In this document: in pieces, positions 28,020-38,133 of the stretch
Numbering within the stretch: position 1 is the first letter of the stretch
Layout of the letters: the number at the start of each line of letters is the position of its first letter
Origin: Burkholderia pyrrocinia
GTDB lineage: Bacteria > Pseudomonadota > Gammaproteobacteria > Burkholderiales > Burkholderiaceae
Direction: 5' to 3'
Assembly: GCF_003330765.1 (NCBI RefSeq)
Contig: NZ_CP024902.1
Location: 2,976,001-3,040,000, forward strand
DNA: 64,000 bases
Notes under the pieces: model-generated
Told to the model about the DNA's origin: nothing
The model's input: the letters and a program-made list of their open reading frames with translations, nothing else
Database searches by the model: none
Position numbers and translations under genes: made by a program

Positions 28020-29216
28020 TCAGTCGAGCGGCACGCGCAGCAATTGCGCGCACGCGGTGGCTGCGGCAACGGCTTCGTCGCGCGTCTCGGCCGTGAAGTT
28101 CACGTGGCCCATCTTGCGGCCGACACGCGCGTCTTCCTTGCCGTACAGGTGCAGATGCGCAGCCGGCATCGCCGCGACCGTGTCCCACGGCGGCGTGACG
28201 GCATCGGCCGCCGCACCGTTCGGGAACCACACGTCGCCGAGGATGTTCAGCATCGCGGCCGGCGAATGCTGGCGCGGGTTGCCGAGCGGCATGCGCGTCA
28301 TCGCGCGCACCTGCTGCTCGAACTGGCTCGTTGCGCACGCATCGACCGTGTAGTGGCCCGAGTTGTGCGGGCGCGGCGCCATCTCGTTCGCAACGAACGA
28401 GCCGTCTTCCAGCACGAAGAACTCGACGCACAGCACGCCGACGTAGCCGAGCGTATCGGCGATCCGCACGGCCGCCTGCTGCGCTTCTTCGACGCGCGCG
28501 GCATCCGCGGCCGGCGCGGGCACGACCGTCAGCGCGAGGATGCCGTGGTGGTGCGCGTTCTGCGCGAGCGGGAACGCGGCCGAGCGGCCGTCCGCGCCGC
28601 GCGCGATCAGCGCCGACACTTCGTATTTCAACGGCAGGCGCTTTTCGAGCACGCACGGCACGCCGCCGAGCGCCGCATGCGCGTCGCGCGTTTCCTGCGC
28701 GGTGCTCACGCGTACCTGGCCCTTGCCGTCGTAGCCGAGGCGCGCCGTCTTCAGGATGCCCGGCAGCACCGCGTCGAGCGCGGCATCGTCGAGCGTGGCG
28801 AGCGCCGCCGACGATTCGATCACGACGTGCGGCGCGACCGGTACGCCCGATGCCTCGATAAAACGCTTCTCCGCGATCCGGTCCTGCGCGACCGCGACGC
28901 AACGGCCGGCCGGCGCGACGAACGTCGTGCGCGCGAGGAAATCGAGGCTCGCGGCCGGCACGTTCTCGAACTCCGTCGACACCGCGTCGCACAGGTCGGC
29001 CAGTTCGGCGAGCGCGGCTTCATCGTCGTAGGCCGCGCGCAGGTGGCGATCGGCGACCGCGCCGGCGGGGCTCGTCGGATCGGGATCGAGCACGGCAACG
29101 CGATAGCCCATCGACTGGGCGGCAAAGCAGAACATGCGGCCGAGCTGGCCACCGCCGACCATGCCCAGCCACGCGCCGGGCAGGATCGGGGAAACGGAAT
29201 CAGGAGTTGCGGTCAT
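28020..29216 (-). CDS. purK: N5-carboxyaminoimidazole ribonucleotide synthase
   Basis: ATP- and bicarbonate-dependent carboxylation of AIR to N5-CAIR in purine synthesis. The 398-aa ATP-grasp protein opens with [20 protein letters not shown] (dinucleotide-like fold). The ATP-grasp core includes [19 protein letters not shown] and the metal-binding [27 protein letters not shown] (about 270-296). The substrate N5-CAIR passes to PurE, encoded directly upstream. The 81-bp gap to purE lacks a terminator. Confidence 0.96.
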   Translation of the reverse strand: MTATPDSVSPILPGAWLGMVGGGQLGRMFCFAAQSMGYRVAVLDPDPTSPAGAVADRHLRAAYDDEAALAELADLCDAVSTEFENVPAASLDFLARTTFVAPAGRCVAVAQDRIAEKRFIEASGVPVAPHVVIESSAALATLDDAALDAVLPGILKTARLGYDGKGQVRVSTAQETRDAHAALGGVPCVLEKRLPLKYEVSALIARGADGRSAAFPLAQNAHHHGILALTVVPAPAADAARVEEAQQAAVRIADTLGYVGVLCVEFFVLEDGSFVANEMAPRPHNSGHYTVDACATSQFEQQVRAMTRMPLGNPRQHSPAAMLNILGDVWFPNGAAADAVTPPWDTVAAMPAAHLHLYGKEDARVGRKMGHVNFTAETRDEAVAAATACAQLLRVPLD

Positions 29217-29297
29217 GTCAGTGGTCGGTCGCGGCGGGCGCTGCCCGCCGCAGTGGGGAGAGTCGGGCAGCCGCGACGCGCGGCCGCCGGTGCGCCG

Positions 29298-29819
29298 TCA
29301 TTCCAGCGGCGGCAGCACCATCGCGTGCGCGGCTTCGTTCTGGCGCACGCGGAACGCGGCGAGCCGGTTCGCGTAGTCGGCCGACGTGCCGGACAGGATC
29401 GACACCGCGAACAGCGCGGCATTCGCGGCGCCGGCCTCGCCGATCGCGAACGTCGCGACGGGCACGCCCTTCGGCATCTGCACGATCGAGTGCAGCGAAT
29501 CGACACCCTTCAGATACTTGCTCGCGACCGGCACGCCGAGCACCGGCACCGTGGTTTTCGCGGCAAGCATGCCGGGCAGGTGCGCGGCGCCGCCGGCGCC
29601 CGCGATGATCGCGCGCAGCCCGCGCTCGCGCGCCTTCTCCGCATAGTCGAACATCTCGTCGGGCATCCGGTGCGCGGATACGACCTTCGCTTCGTACGGC
29701 ACGCCGAATTCCTGCAGGATCGCTACCGCGTGCTTCATTACGTCCCAGTCGGAACTCGAACCCATCAGCACGCCGACGAGCGGCGCGCTGTGCGTGTGGG
29801 CGGTCTGGACTTCACTCAT
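29298..29819 (-). CDS. purE: N5-carboxyaminoimidazole ribonucleotide mutase
   Basis: Class I PurE, which rearranges N5-CAIR to CAIR. At 173 aa it is a normal small octameric enzyme. Conserved blocks are [24 protein letters not shown] (catalytic His) and [17 protein letters not shown], then [28 protein letters not shown]. The ATG at 29819 has GGAG at a workable distance; two upstream in-frame ATGs are less likely. It lies between purC (32-bp gap) and purK. Confidence 0.96.
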   Translation of the reverse strand: MSEVQTAHTHSAPLVGVLMGSSSDWDVMKHAVAILQEFGVPYEAKVVSAHRMPDEMFDYAEKARERGLRAIIAGAGGAAHLPGMLAAKTTVPVLGVPVASKYLKGVDSLHSIVQMPKGVPVATFAIGEAGAANAALFAVSILSGTSADYANRLAAFRVRQNEAAHAMVLPPLE

Positions 29820-29851
29820 TTCGTGCATCTCCGGTTCCATGCAAAGCTCGA

Positions 29852-30742
29852 TCAGGCGAGCGACTGGCCCGTGATGCGCTCGAGCGCTTCCTGGTACTTC
29901 GCGGCCGTCTTCTCGACGACGTCGGCCGGCAGCGCCGGCGCCGGCGCCGTCTTGCCCCACGGCTGCGCCTCGAGCCAGTCGCGCACGAACTGCTTGTCGA
30001 ACGACGGCGGGTTCGTGCCGACTTCGTACTGGTCGGCCGGCCAGAAACGCGACGAATCGGCCGTCAGCACTTCATCCATCAGGTACAGCTTGCCGTGGTT
30101 GTCGAGGCCGAATTCGAACTTCGTATCGGCGATGATGATGCCGCGCGTCGCCGCGTAGTCGGCCGCTTCCTTGTACAGCTTGATCGAGATGTCGCGGATC
30201 GTCGCGGCCAGCTCGGTGCCGATGCGGCGCTCGGTTTCCTCGAACGTGATGTTCTCGTCGTGCTCGCCCATCTCGGCCTTCGCGGCCGGCGTGAAGATCG
30301 GCTCGGGCAGCTTCTGCGCGTTCTGCAGGCCTTCCGGCAGCTGCACGCCGCACACGGCGCCCGACGCCTGGTATTCCTTCCAGCCGCTGCCGGCCAGGTA
30401 GCCGCGCACGACCGCTTCGATCATGATCGGCTCGAGGCGCTTGACGACCACGCCGCGGCCCTTCACCTGCTCGACCTCGTCGGCCGCGACGACCGCTTCA
30501 GGCGCGTCGCCCGTCAGGTGGTTCGGCACGATGTGCGCGAGCTTGTCGAACCAGAAGTTCGCCATCTGGTTGAGCACGCGACCCTTGTTCGGAATCGGCT
30601 CGCCCATCACCACGTCGAATGCCGACAGGCGGTCGGTCGTGACGATCAGGAGCTTGTCGTTGCCGACCGCGTAGTTATCGCGGACCTTGCCGCGACCGAG
30701 GAGCGGCAGCGAGCGGAGCGTGGATTCGTAAAGGGTAGACAT
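29852..30742 (-). CDS. purC: Phosphoribosylaminoimidazole-succinocarboxamide (SAICAR) synthase
   Basis: Joins CAIR and aspartate using ATP to give SAICAR, the step after PurE. The 296-aa protein resembles the longer, yeast-like SAICAR synthases: [29 protein letters not shown] at the N-terminus, [16 protein letters not shown], then [14 protein letters not shown] and the ATP/metal region [10 protein letters not shown]. It starts the purC-purE-purK-Sua5 run, with a terminator separating it from fba upstream. Confidence 0.96.
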   Translation of the reverse strand: MSTLYESTLRSLPLLGRGKVRDNYAVGNDKLLIVTTDRLSAFDVVMGEPIPNKGRVLNQMANFWFDKLAHIVPNHLTGDAPEAVVAADEVEQVKGRGVVVKRLEPIMIEAVVRGYLAGSGWKEYQASGAVCGVQLPEGLQNAQKLPEPIFTPAAKAEMGEHDENITFEETERRIGTELAATIRDISIKLYKEAADYAATRGIIIADTKFEFGLDNHGKLYLMDEVLTADSSRFWPADQYEVGTNPPSFDKQFVRDWLEAQPWGKTAPAPALPADVVEKTAAKYQEALERITGQSLA

Positions 30743-30780
30743 CGTCTTTTCGCAGATAAGGAGCCAAACAAAAAGGGAAA

Positions 30781-30810
30781 CGCCGTTCCCCGCGGCAGGC
30801 GGGAACGGCG
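30781..30810 (-). terminator. Intrinsic terminator of fba
   Basis: A 10-bp perfect stem CGCCGTTCCC/GGGAACGGCG (30781-30790 with 30801-30810) has a 10-nt loop and is followed on the minus strand by TTTCCCTTTTTGTTT. The rest of the 235-bp fba-purC gap is GC-rich with short inverted repeats and no gene. Confidence 0.75.
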
Positions 30811-30977
30811 GTCTTGCAATACGTCGGCGAACCGGCCGGGCGACGGCGCCCGGGCGGTTGCCGGCCGGCCCTCGTTCGGCCGGACGGAACGGCTGCCCGG
30901 GGCCGGATCAAGTCCGGCAACCGGGCGGCCCGCCCCTGCCCAGCGGCAGAATCGGGCGGGGCAATCGTACTACAGTC

Positions 30978-32042
30978 TCAGCGCACGACCTGCGCGAGCG
31001 CGCCGGACTTGTACTGCTCGGCGATCTTGTCGAGCGACACCGGCTTGATCTTGCCGGCCTGGCCTTCGCAGCCGAACGCGAGGTAACGGTCGACGCAAAC
31101 CTGCTTCGCCGCTTCGCGCGCGGGCTTCAGGTAGTCGCGCGGATCGAACTTGCCCGGGTTCTCGAACAGGTAGCGGCGGATCGCGCCGGTGATCGCGAGA
31201 CGCAGGTCGGTGTCGATGTTGATCTTGCGCACGCCGTGCTTGATGCCTTCCTGGATTTCCTCGACCGGCACGCCGTAGGTTTCCTTCATGTCGCCGCCGA
31301 ATTCGCGAATCTCGGCCAGCAGTTCCTGCGGCACCGACGACGAACCGTGCATCACGAGGTGCGTGTTCGGGATGCGCGCGTGGATTTCCTTGATGCGCTG
31401 GATCGACAGGATGTCGCCCGTCGGCTTCTTCGAGAACTTGTACGCGCCGTGCGACGTGCCGATCGCGATCGCGAGCGCATCGCACTGCGTGAGCTTCACG
31501 AAGTCGGCCGCCTGCTCCGGATCGGTCAGCAGCTGCTCGCGGGTCATCGTGCCTTCCGCGCCATGGCCGTCTTCCTTGTCGCCCTTCATCGTCTCGAGCG
31601 AGCCGAGCACGCCGAGTTCGGCTTCGACCGTCACGCCGATCGAGTGCGCCATCTCGACGACCTTGCGCGACACGTCGACGTTGTATTCGTACGATGCGAC
31701 CGTCTTGCCGTCGGCTTCGAGCGAACCGTCCATCATCACGCTCGTGAAGCCGCTGCGGATCGCGCCCATGCAGACCGCCGGCGACTGTCCGTGATCCTGG
31801 TGCATCACGACCGGGATGTGCGGGTACGACTCGACTGCCGCTTCGATCAGGTGGCGCAGGAACGGCTCGCCCGCGTACTTACGCGCGCCGGCCGATGCCT
31901 GCATGATCACGGGCGCGCCGACCTGGTCCGCCGCCGCCATGATCGCCTGGACCTGCTCCAGGTTGTTCACGTTGTAGGCCGGCAGGCCGTAACCGTGTTC
32001 TGCCGCGTGGTCCAGCAATTGACGCATTGATACGAGAGGCAT
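30978..32042 (-). CDS. fba: Class II fructose-1,6-bisphosphate aldolase
   Basis: A zinc-dependent aldolase of glycolysis, gluconeogenesis and the Calvin-type route; 354 aa. Metal ligands and active-site blocks are visible: [11 protein letters not shown] (about 77-87), [14 protein letters not shown] (Asp/Glu) and the C-terminal [11 protein letters not shown] and [13 protein letters not shown] (phosphate-binding). The start [19 protein letters not shown] at 32042 fits the class IIB family; the longer frame is unsupported. It follows pyk on the same strand behind a terminator, so it has its own promoter within the 314-bp gap. Confidence 0.96.
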   Translation of the reverse strand: MPLVSMRQLLDHAAEHGYGLPAYNVNNLEQVQAIMAAADQVGAPVIMQASAGARKYAGEPFLRHLIEAAVESYPHIPVVMHQDHGQSPAVCMGAIRSGFTSVMMDGSLEADGKTVASYEYNVDVSRKVVEMAHSIGVTVEAELGVLGSLETMKGDKEDGHGAEGTMTREQLLTDPEQAADFVKLTQCDALAIAIGTSHGAYKFSKKPTGDILSIQRIKEIHARIPNTHLVMHGSSSVPQELLAEIREFGGDMKETYGVPVEEIQEGIKHGVRKINIDTDLRLAITGAIRRYLFENPGKFDPRDYLKPAREAAKQVCVDRYLAFGCEGQAGKIKPVSLDKIAEQYKSGALAQVVR

Positions 32043-32241
32043 TGTGGAACTCCTTGGAATGAAAACCGGTGCGCCCTGACGCCGGCGCGGCACCCGCCCC
32101 CGTTCAAACCGGGGCGACGCGGCGCGGCTGAGCGTCGAATAGCCGCATTTTATCGCGAAGCGCCGCCGATTCCGACCGCCCGGTGGCGCCCACTCGCAAT
32201 TTGTTACGTTCGCACGGCACAATGCGGGCAAAAAAGAGAAA

Positions 32242-32278
32242 AAAAGCCGCGCGGGGCTTCGGACCCCGCGCGGCTTTT
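32242..32278 (-). terminator. Intrinsic terminator of pyk
   Basis: A perfect 15-bp stem (32242-32256 with 32264-32278; core GCCGCGCGGGG) with a 7-nt loop lies 79 bp past the pyk stop. On the minus strand it is followed by a run of T's. The remaining pyk-fba gap (32043-32241) shows no gene. Confidence 0.88.
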
Positions 32279-32356
32279 GCCTGGAAAACGGTGCCCGATC
32301 GAATCGGATCGACCGGGGACGCCGGCCCGCAGGCCGGCCAGGTGCTCAGTCGGCGC

Positions 32357-33793
32357 TCAATAGTGCTCGCCGACCCGTACGATCTTCAGCGTGTTGGTGC
32401 CGCCCGCCTGCCCCATCGGCTCGCCGACGGTCAGCACGACCATGTCGCCATGCTGCACGTAGCCCTGCTTGACGACGATCTCGAGCGCCGCCTGCAACGC
32501 CGAGTCGCGGTCGCTGTTGAAGTCGACGTGCAGCGGCGTCACGTTGCGGTACAGCGCCATCGTGCGCTCGCTGCCGACGCGCGGCGTCAGCGCGAAGATC
32601 GGCACGTGCGTGTAGTGACGCGACATCCACAGCGCGGTCGCGCCCGATTCGGTCAGCGCGATGATCGCCTTCGCACCGAGGTGGTATGCGGTGAACAGCG
32701 CGCCCATCGCGATCGACTGGTCGATCCGCGTGAACGTGCGGTCGAGGAAATCCTTGTCCAGCTCGACGTGCTCCGACTTTTCCGCCTCGACGCACACGGC
32801 CGCCATCGTCTCGATCGTGACGACCGGATACTTGCCGGCGGCCGTCTCGGCCGACAGCATCACCGCGTCGGTGCCGTCGAGCACCGCGTTCGCGACGTCC
32901 GACACTTCCGCGCGGGTCGGCACGGGCGCGTAGATCATCGACTCCATCATCTGCGTCGCGGTAATCACGAGCTTGTTCGACTCGCGCGCCATCCGGATCA
33001 TCCGCTTCTGCAGCGCCGGCACGGCCGCGTTGCCCACCTCCACCGCGAGGTCGCCGCGCGCGACCATGATGCCGTCGGATGCGTCGAGGATGCTCTGCAG
33101 CGCCGGAATCGCCTCGGCGCGCTCGATCTTCGCGATCATCTTCGGCTTGATGCCGTAGGGCGCGCCCGCGATGTTCGCGAGCTGGCGCGCCATTTCCATG
33201 TCGGTCGCGTTCTTCGGGAACGACACCGCGACGAGGTCCGCGCCGAGCGACATCGCGGTGCGGATGTCTTCCATGTCCTTCGCGGTCAGCGCGGGTGCCG
33301 ACAGGCCGCCGCCCTGGCGGTTGATCCCCTTGTTGTTCGACAGCTCGCCGCCCACCTTGACGATCGTGTGGATCTCGTCGCCGAGCACGCGCTCGACGGT
33401 CAGCACGATCAGGCCGTCGTTCAGCAACAGCAGGTCGCCCGGCTTCAGGTCGCGCGGCAGTTCCTTGTAGTCGAGGCCGACCCGCTCGTCGTTGCCGAGT
33501 TCGCAGCCCGCATCGAGGATGAAGGCCTGGCCCGGCTCGAGCGTCGTCTTGCCGTTCTCGAACTTGCCGACGCGGATCTTCGGGCCCTGGAGGTCGGCCA
33601 TGATCGCGATCTCGCGGCCAACCTTGCGGGCGGCCTCGCGCACCATCTCGGCGCGCTGGCGGTGATCGTCGGCCGTGCCGTGCGAAAAATTGAGCCGCAC
33701 GACGTCGAGGCCCGCCTGCATCATCTGCAGCAGAATCTCCGGCGAACTGGAGGCCGGGCCGATCGTGGCGACTATCTTGGTGGCGCGCTGCAT
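32357..33793 (-). CDS. pyk: Pyruvate kinase
   Basis: Converts phosphoenolpyruvate and ADP to pyruvate and ATP; 478 aa. Conserved parts: ATKIVATIGPASSSPE at the start, VVRLNFSHG (Asn/Ser/His for K+), the signature MIAKIERAEAI with catalytic Lys, IMVARGDLAVEV, and the C-terminal allosteric domain ending IVRVGEHY. The start MQRATK was chosen because GAGGAG lies just upstream. The frame stays open upstream to inside pgk, encoding Ala/Pro/Lys-rich sequence; I treat that as untranslated. The gene is downstream of pgk. Confidence 0.95.
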   Translation of the reverse strand: MQRATKIVATIGPASSSPEILLQMMQAGLDVVRLNFSHGTADDHRQRAEMVREAARKVGREIAIMADLQGPKIRVGKFENGKTTLEPGQAFILDAGCELGNDERVGLDYKELPRDLKPGDLLLLNDGLIVLTVERVLGDEIHTIVKVGGELSNNKGINRQGGGLSAPALTAKDMEDIRTAMSLGADLVAVSFPKNATDMEMARQLANIAGAPYGIKPKMIAKIERAEAIPALQSILDASDGIMVARGDLAVEVGNAAVPALQKRMIRMARESNKLVITATQMMESMIYAPVPTRAEVSDVANAVLDGTDAVMLSAETAAGKYPVVTIETMAAVCVEAEKSEHVELDKDFLDRTFTRIDQSIAMGALFTAYHLGAKAIIALTESGATALWMSRHYTHVPIFALTPRVGSERTMALYRNVTPLHVDFNSDRDSALQAALEIVVKQGYVQHGDMVVLTVGEPMGQAGGTNTLKIVRVGEHY

Positions 33794-34077
33794 GAAACTC
33801 CTCATCTGGATCAAGGTGGATGCGCTGGGTGAAACGCTGCGAGAGCCGGAAGCGGCAGGCCCAGCGGCCGCCGCTCCGGAGGGCGTGCCGGTGCTTGCGC
33901 CCGGCATCGCTTTGTTCTGAATCTCGTGGTGCTGCACGGCCGCGTCGCCGGCGGCCGCCGGTGCGCGCGGGGCGGTGTTCGCCCGCGCGGGCGCGCGTTT
34001 GCGCTTGCCCGCGCCGGCCGGCTGCTCCGCTTTCGCGGAGCGCGCGGCCTTCGTCACCCCTGCGCGCGCCGCCACGC

Positions 34078-35274
34078 TCAGGCCGCCCGCGTTTCGAGCA
34101 CTTCCACCGCCGGCAGCTTCTTCCCCTCGAGGAACTCGAGGAAGGCGCCGCCGCCCGTCGAGATGTAGCTGACCTGGTCGTGAATGCCGTACTTCGCGAT
34201 GGCCGCAAGCGTGTCGCCGCCGCCCGCGATCGAGAACGCGGACGATTTGGCGATCGCTTCGGCGAGCGTCTTGGTGCCATTGCCGAACTGGTCGAACTCG
34301 AACACGCCGACCGGGCCGTTCCACACGATCGTGCCGGCCTTCTCGAGCTGGCTCGCGAGCGCCTTGGCCGTGTCCGGGCCGATGTCGAGGATCATGTCGT
34401 CCGCTTCGATGTCAGCGACCTGCTTCACCGTGGCCGCGGCCGTCGGCGAGAATTCCTTGGCCGTCACGACATCGGTCGGGATCGGCACCGACGCGCCGCG
34501 CTTGCGTGCGTCGTCGATGATCGCCTTCGCGTCGCCGACGAGGTCGGTTTCCGCGAGCGACTTGCCGATCGGCAGGCCGGCCGCGAGCATGAACGTGTTC
34601 GCGATGCCGCCACCGACGATCAGCTGGTCGACCTTCTCGGCCAGCGACTTCAGGATCGTCAGCTTGGTCGACACCTTCGAGCCCGCGACGATTGCCACCA
34701 GCGGGCGTGCCGGGTTGCCGAGCGCCTTGCCGAGCGCGTCGAGTTCGGCGGCGAGCAGCGGGCCCGCGCACGCGACCGGCGCGTACTTCGCGATCCCGTG
34801 CGTGGTCGCTTCCGCGCGGTGCGCGGTGCCGAACGCGTCGTTCACGTACACGTCGCAGAGCTTCGCCATCTTTTGCGCGAGCTCGTCCGAATTCTTCTTC
34901 TCGCCCTTGTTCACGCGGCAGTTCTCGAGCAGCACGACCTGGCCCGGCGCGACGATCACGCCGTTCTCGACCCAGTTCGAGACGAGCGGCACGTCGCGGC
35001 CGAGCAACTCGGCGAGGCGCTTCGCGACCGGCGCGAGCGAGTCTTCCGGCTTGAATTCGCCTTCGGTCGGGCGGCCGAGGTGCGACGTGACCATCACGGC
35101 CGCGCCGGCGTCGAGCGCGGCCTGGATGGCCGGCACGGACGCGCGCACGCGCGTGTCCTCGGTGATGTTGCCCCGATCGTCCTGCGGGACGTTCAGGTCG
35201 GCGCGGATGAACACCCGCTTGCCGGCGAGCTGGCCGGCGGCGATCAGGTCGGTAAGACGCTTGACTTGGCTCAT
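34078..35274 (-). CDS. pgk: Phosphoglycerate kinase
   Basis: Glycolytic enzyme transferring phosphate from 1,3-bisphosphoglycerate to ADP; 398 aa. It begins [10 protein letters not shown], then [15 protein letters not shown] (substrate Asp/Asn), [13 protein letters not shown] and the ATP-binding C-terminal [13 protein letters not shown] with the closing [26 protein letters not shown] blocks. The ATG at 35274 matches the family start. pyk follows 284 bp downstream on the same strand and both serve lower glycolysis. The 280-bp gap upstream to azlD shows no clear terminator. Confidence 0.96.
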   Translation of the reverse strand: MSQVKRLTDLIAAGQLAGKRVFIRADLNVPQDDRGNITEDTRVRASVPAIQAALDAGAAVMVTSHLGRPTEGEFKPEDSLAPVAKRLAELLGRDVPLVSNWVENGVIVAPGQVVLLENCRVNKGEKKNSDELAQKMAKLCDVYVNDAFGTAHRAEATTHGIAKYAPVACAGPLLAAELDALGKALGNPARPLVAIVAGSKVSTKLTILKSLAEKVDQLIVGGGIANTFMLAAGLPIGKSLAETDLVGDAKAIIDDARKRGASVPIPTDVVTAKEFSPTAAATVKQVADIEADDMILDIGPDTAKALASQLEKAGTIVWNGPVGVFEFDQFGNGTKTLAEAIAKSSAFSIAGGGDTLAAIAKYGIHDQVSYISTGGGAFLEFLEGKKLPAVEVLETRAA

Positions 35275-35554
35275 GTTGAACAGATTGAAGTAGTGGATGG
35301 GGAAAGGGGATTCACGCTGGATGTGCGCGGGCTGCCGCGAAAGGGCGCCGGATGCGGCCGTGGCTGGCGGTTCGCATGACGCGCACGGGTAAAAAATCTC
35401 GAACGGGCATTCTAGCCGATCCACCCGGCAGACTGACCCGTGCGGCGGCGAATTCCGCCTATTTGGGATCGCGCGCGGAAACGGTCACATTTCTGCAGCG
35501 CAGCAATTCACCCACGCAAGCGGCAGGCGCTCGGCGGGCCGGAACGGCGGCCCA

Positions 35555-35878
35555 TCAGAAGATCAGACGCAGCGCGGTGAACACGAGCATCCCGACGACG
35601 ATCGTGCCGAGCATGCTGCGCCGCCACAAAAACCAGCCGAGGCCGGCGAGCGCCGCGTAGAACGGATGGTTGGACAGCGCGAACGACAGACCGGCCGGCG
35701 TTTCGAGCACGTCGGGCAGCACGACGGCGACAAGCGCGGCCGCCGGCGCGTAGCGCAGCGCGCGCTGCGCGCGTTCGGGCAGCACGGTACGCTCGCCGCC
35801 GATCAGGAACAGCGCGCGCGTGACGGCCGTGACGATCGTCATCCCGATGATGACGATCCAGATCTCCGTCGCGCTCAT
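35555..35878 (-). CDS. azlD: AzlD-type branched-chain amino acid exporter subunit
   Basis: A small membrane protein of 107 aa with about four hydrophobic helices, matching the AzlD family that works with AzlC in export of branched-chain amino acids or analogues. It opens MSATEIWIVIIGMTIVTAVTRALFLI and carries LRYAPAAALVAVVLPDVL. Its ATG overlaps the azlC stop by 4 bp, so the two are coupled. Length is normal for AzlD. Confidence 0.9.
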   Translation of the reverse strand: MSATEIWIVIIGMTIVTAVTRALFLIGGERTVLPERAQRALRYAPAAALVAVVLPDVLETPAGLSFALSNHPFYAALAGLGWFLWRRSMLGTIVVGMLVFTALRLIF

Positions 35879-36630
35879 TCGATCTCCTTTTCCTGCACGG
35901 TTTCGGTGCGAATGCGCCGCCAGTCGGCCCGTTCGACGAAGAAATCGGCCATGCTGCCGGCCGCGAGCGCAGCGAGCACCGCGATCGGCAGCGCGAGCCG
36001 GTACGGCAGGTCGAACGCGACGAGCGACACGATGCCCGCGACCGCGACCGCCGCGAGCGTCGAGCGGTTCGCGACCGCCGACACCATGATCGGGATCAGC
36101 GCGAGCGTGCCGGCCAGCTCGAGGCCCCAGCTCGCGGGAAAGAAGCTCGCGAGCAGGATGCCGGCGAGCGACGACACCTGCCACGACACCCAGCTCGCGA
36201 GCGCCATCCCCCAGAAATACGCCTCCTTGCCCGGCACCTGGCCGTTCGCGAAGCCCTGTTTCTGGAACAGCAGGTAGATTACGTCGCCGTTGAAATAGCC
36301 GATCGCGAGACGCCGCCACAGCGGCAGGTAGGAAAAATGGGGAGCAAGCCCGGCGCTGAAGATCACGAAGCGCATGTTGACCATCGCGGCCGTGAGCAGC
36401 ACGGTCCAGATCGGCAGCTTCGCGGCGAGGAGCGGCAGCACTGCGAGTTGCGACGAGCCCGCGTAGACGAGCAGCGACATCGCGCTCGCCTGCCCGAGCG
36501 TCATGACCGACTTGCTCATCGCAATGCCGGTGACGAGCCCCCAGGACAGAATCGCCATCAGTGTCGGGGAATAGTCGCGCGCGCCCTGGATCAGCGCGAA
36601 GCGGTCGGTGGCGGACAATCGAGCGAGCAT
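35875..36630 (-). CDS. azlC: AzlC-type branched-chain amino acid exporter subunit
   Basis: A 251-aa membrane protein of the AzlC/YgaZ family with about seven hydrophobic helices. Typical parts are SWGLVTGIAMSKSVMTLGQA, LLVYAGSSQLAVLPLL and VNMRFVIFSAGLAPHF. I chose the ATG at 36630 (MLARLSATDRFALIQGARDYSP), since the longer frame upstream is Arg-rich and unlike the family. It pairs with azlD (4-bp overlap). Its neighbour on the other strand is ilvE, so export and synthesis of branched-chain amino acids lie back to back. Confidence 0.9.
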   Translation of the reverse strand: MLARLSATDRFALIQGARDYSPTLMAILSWGLVTGIAMSKSVMTLGQASAMSLLVYAGSSQLAVLPLLAAKLPIWTVLLTAAMVNMRFVIFSAGLAPHFSYLPLWRRLAIGYFNGDVIYLLFQKQGFANGQVPGKEAYFWGMALASWVSWQVSSLAGILLASFFPASWGLELAGTLALIPIMVSAVANRSTLAAVAVAGIVSLVAFDLPYRLALPIAVLAALAAGSMADFFVERADWRRIRTETVQEKEIE

Positions 36631-36762
36631 GGGAAAGCGGGCCGCAGCGGGCGGTTCGTCGGGACGCCGGCGCCTCCTGCCGGCACGACCCGTCATTATT
36701 GGAATCGGTGCCGGACGATTATAGCGCCGGCCCCGCGCCGACCGACCGGATCGTCGCCAAAT

Positions 36763-36780
36763 GACGCTAAAATGAGCGTC
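36763..36780 (+). promoter_or_regulatory. Palindrome overlapping a possible ilvE -10 element
   Basis: GACGCT and AGCGTC (36763-36768 and 36775-36780) flank AAAATG, and TAAAAT at 36768-36773 could be a -10 element for ilvE, 45 bp before its ATG. I see no good -35. The palindrome could be an operator or chance. Confidence 0.35.
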
Positions 36781-36824
36781 TTTCAGGCTCAACGCTGCAC
36801 ACAACCGCATCCCAGGAGAATCCT

Positions 36825-37748
36825 ATGTCAATGGCCGACCGCGACGGCAAGATCTGGATGGACGGCAAGCTGATCGACTGGCGCGACGCCAAGATCCACG
36901 TCCTGACCCACACGCTGCACTACGGCATGGGCGTCTTCGAGGGCGTGCGCGCGTACAAGGCGGCTGACGGCAGCACCGCGATCTTCCGCCTGCGCGAGCA
37001 CACGAAACGTCTGCTGAATTCGGCAAAGATCTTCCAGATGGACGTGCCGTTCGACCAGGAAACGCTCGAAGCCGCGCAACTCGAAGTCGTGCGCGAGAAC
37101 AAGCTCGAGTCGGGCTACCTGCGCCCGATCATCTGGGTCGGCTCGGAAAAGCTCGGCGTGTCGGCGAAGGGCAACACGATCCACGTCGCGATCGCCGCGT
37201 GGCCGTGGGGCGCGTACCTCGGCGAGGACGGCCTCGCGAAGGGCATCCGCGTGAAGACGTCATCGTTCACGCGCCACCACGTGAACGTGTCGATGGTGCG
37301 CGCGAAGGCGTCGGGCTGGTACGTGAACTCGATCCTGGCGAACCAGGAAGCGACGGCCGACGGCTACGACGAAGCGCTACTGCTCGACGTCGACGGCTAC
37401 GTGTCGGAAGGCTCCGGCGAGAACTTCTTCCTCGTGAACAACGGCAAGCTGTACACGCCCGACCTGGCGTCGTGCCTCGACGGCATCACGCGCGACACGA
37501 TCATCACGCTCGCCAAGGATGCCGGCATCGAGGTGATCGAGAAGCGCATCACGCGCGACGAGGTCTACACGGCCGACGAAGCGTTCTTCACCGGCACGGC
37601 CGCCGAAGTCACGCCGATCCGCGAGCTCGACAACCGCACGATCGGCAGCGGCGCGCGCGGCCCCGTCACGGAAAAGCTGCAGTCGGCGTTTTTCGATATC
37701 GTGTCGGGCAAGAACCCGAAGTACGCGCACTGGCTGACGAAGGTCTGA
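36825..37748 (+). CDS. ilvE: Branched-chain amino acid aminotransferase
   Basis: PLP-dependent aminotransferase class IV, final step of Leu/Ile/Val synthesis and first step of their breakdown; 307 aa. It has DWRDAKIHVLTHTLHYGMGVFEGVRAY at the N-terminus, the PLP Lys in SVMVRAKASGWYVNSILA (about 155-160 region), and the class IV block EALLLDVDGYVSEGSGENFFLV (about 186-207). CCAGGAGAATCCT supports the ATG at 36825; a second in-frame ATG two codons later is possible. The small zinc-finger gene follows 50 bp downstream. Confidence 0.96.
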   Translation: MSMADRDGKIWMDGKLIDWRDAKIHVLTHTLHYGMGVFEGVRAYKAADGSTAIFRLREHTKRLLNSAKIFQMDVPFDQETLEAAQLEVVRENKLESGYLRPIIWVGSEKLGVSAKGNTIHVAIAAWPWGAYLGEDGLAKGIRVKTSSFTRHHVNVSMVRAKASGWYVNSILANQEATADGYDEALLLDVDGYVSEGSGENFFLVNNGKLYTPDLASCLDGITRDTIITLAKDAGIEVIEKRITRDEVYTADEAFFTGTAAEVTPIRELDNRTIGSGARGPVTEKLQSAFFDIVSGKNPKYAHWLTKV

Positions 37749-37798
37749 GCGCGCCGCGCCACCGACCGCCCCACAAAAGAGTGATAAGAGAAAGTCTC

Positions 37799-37993
37799 AT
37801 GAGTGAAATCAAGGAAATGCCGCTGGTCGAGCTGACGGCCAAGGATCTTCCCGCCTACTGCCCGAACCCGGCCATGGCGCGCTGGAGCGCTCACCCGCGC
37901 GTCTTCATCGACGTCTCGCACGGCGAAGCGCGCTGCCCGTACTGCGGCACGCGCTACAAGCTGCGCGACGGCGAGGTCGTCAAGGGCCACTGA
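37799..37993 (+). CDS. Small CHCC zinc-finger protein
   Basis: A 64-aa protein of the zf-CHCC family (relatives of the NDUFS6 subunit of complex I). The probable zinc ligands are Cys20, His39 or His41, and the CPYC pair near residues 46-49 (HGEARCPYCGTRYKL). It ends DGEVVKGH as these proteins do. The function in bacteria is not settled. It is likely co-transcribed with ilvE upstream and waaF downstream (140-bp gap). Confidence 0.88.
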   Translation: MSEIKEMPLVELTAKDLPAYCPNPAMARWSAHPRVFIDVSHGEARCPYCGTRYKLRDGEVVKGH

Positions 37994-38133
37994 ACCCGGG
38001 CGGCCGGGCCCGCGGGCCCGCCGACTCGCGAGGCGGCGCAGCCGGATGCCCGGCGCGCCGCCCTTCTCCATTCTGGCAACCCGAACGCGGCGCCCGCGCG
38101 CCGTGCTTCATTACGACATCGGAAGTCGACCTG

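Noticed and set aside
26697..30158. A 1153-codon open frame on the plus strand across the purK-purE region
   Set aside because: It is antisense to four clearly recognised genes (Sua5, purK, purE, purC) and has shadow-type composition.
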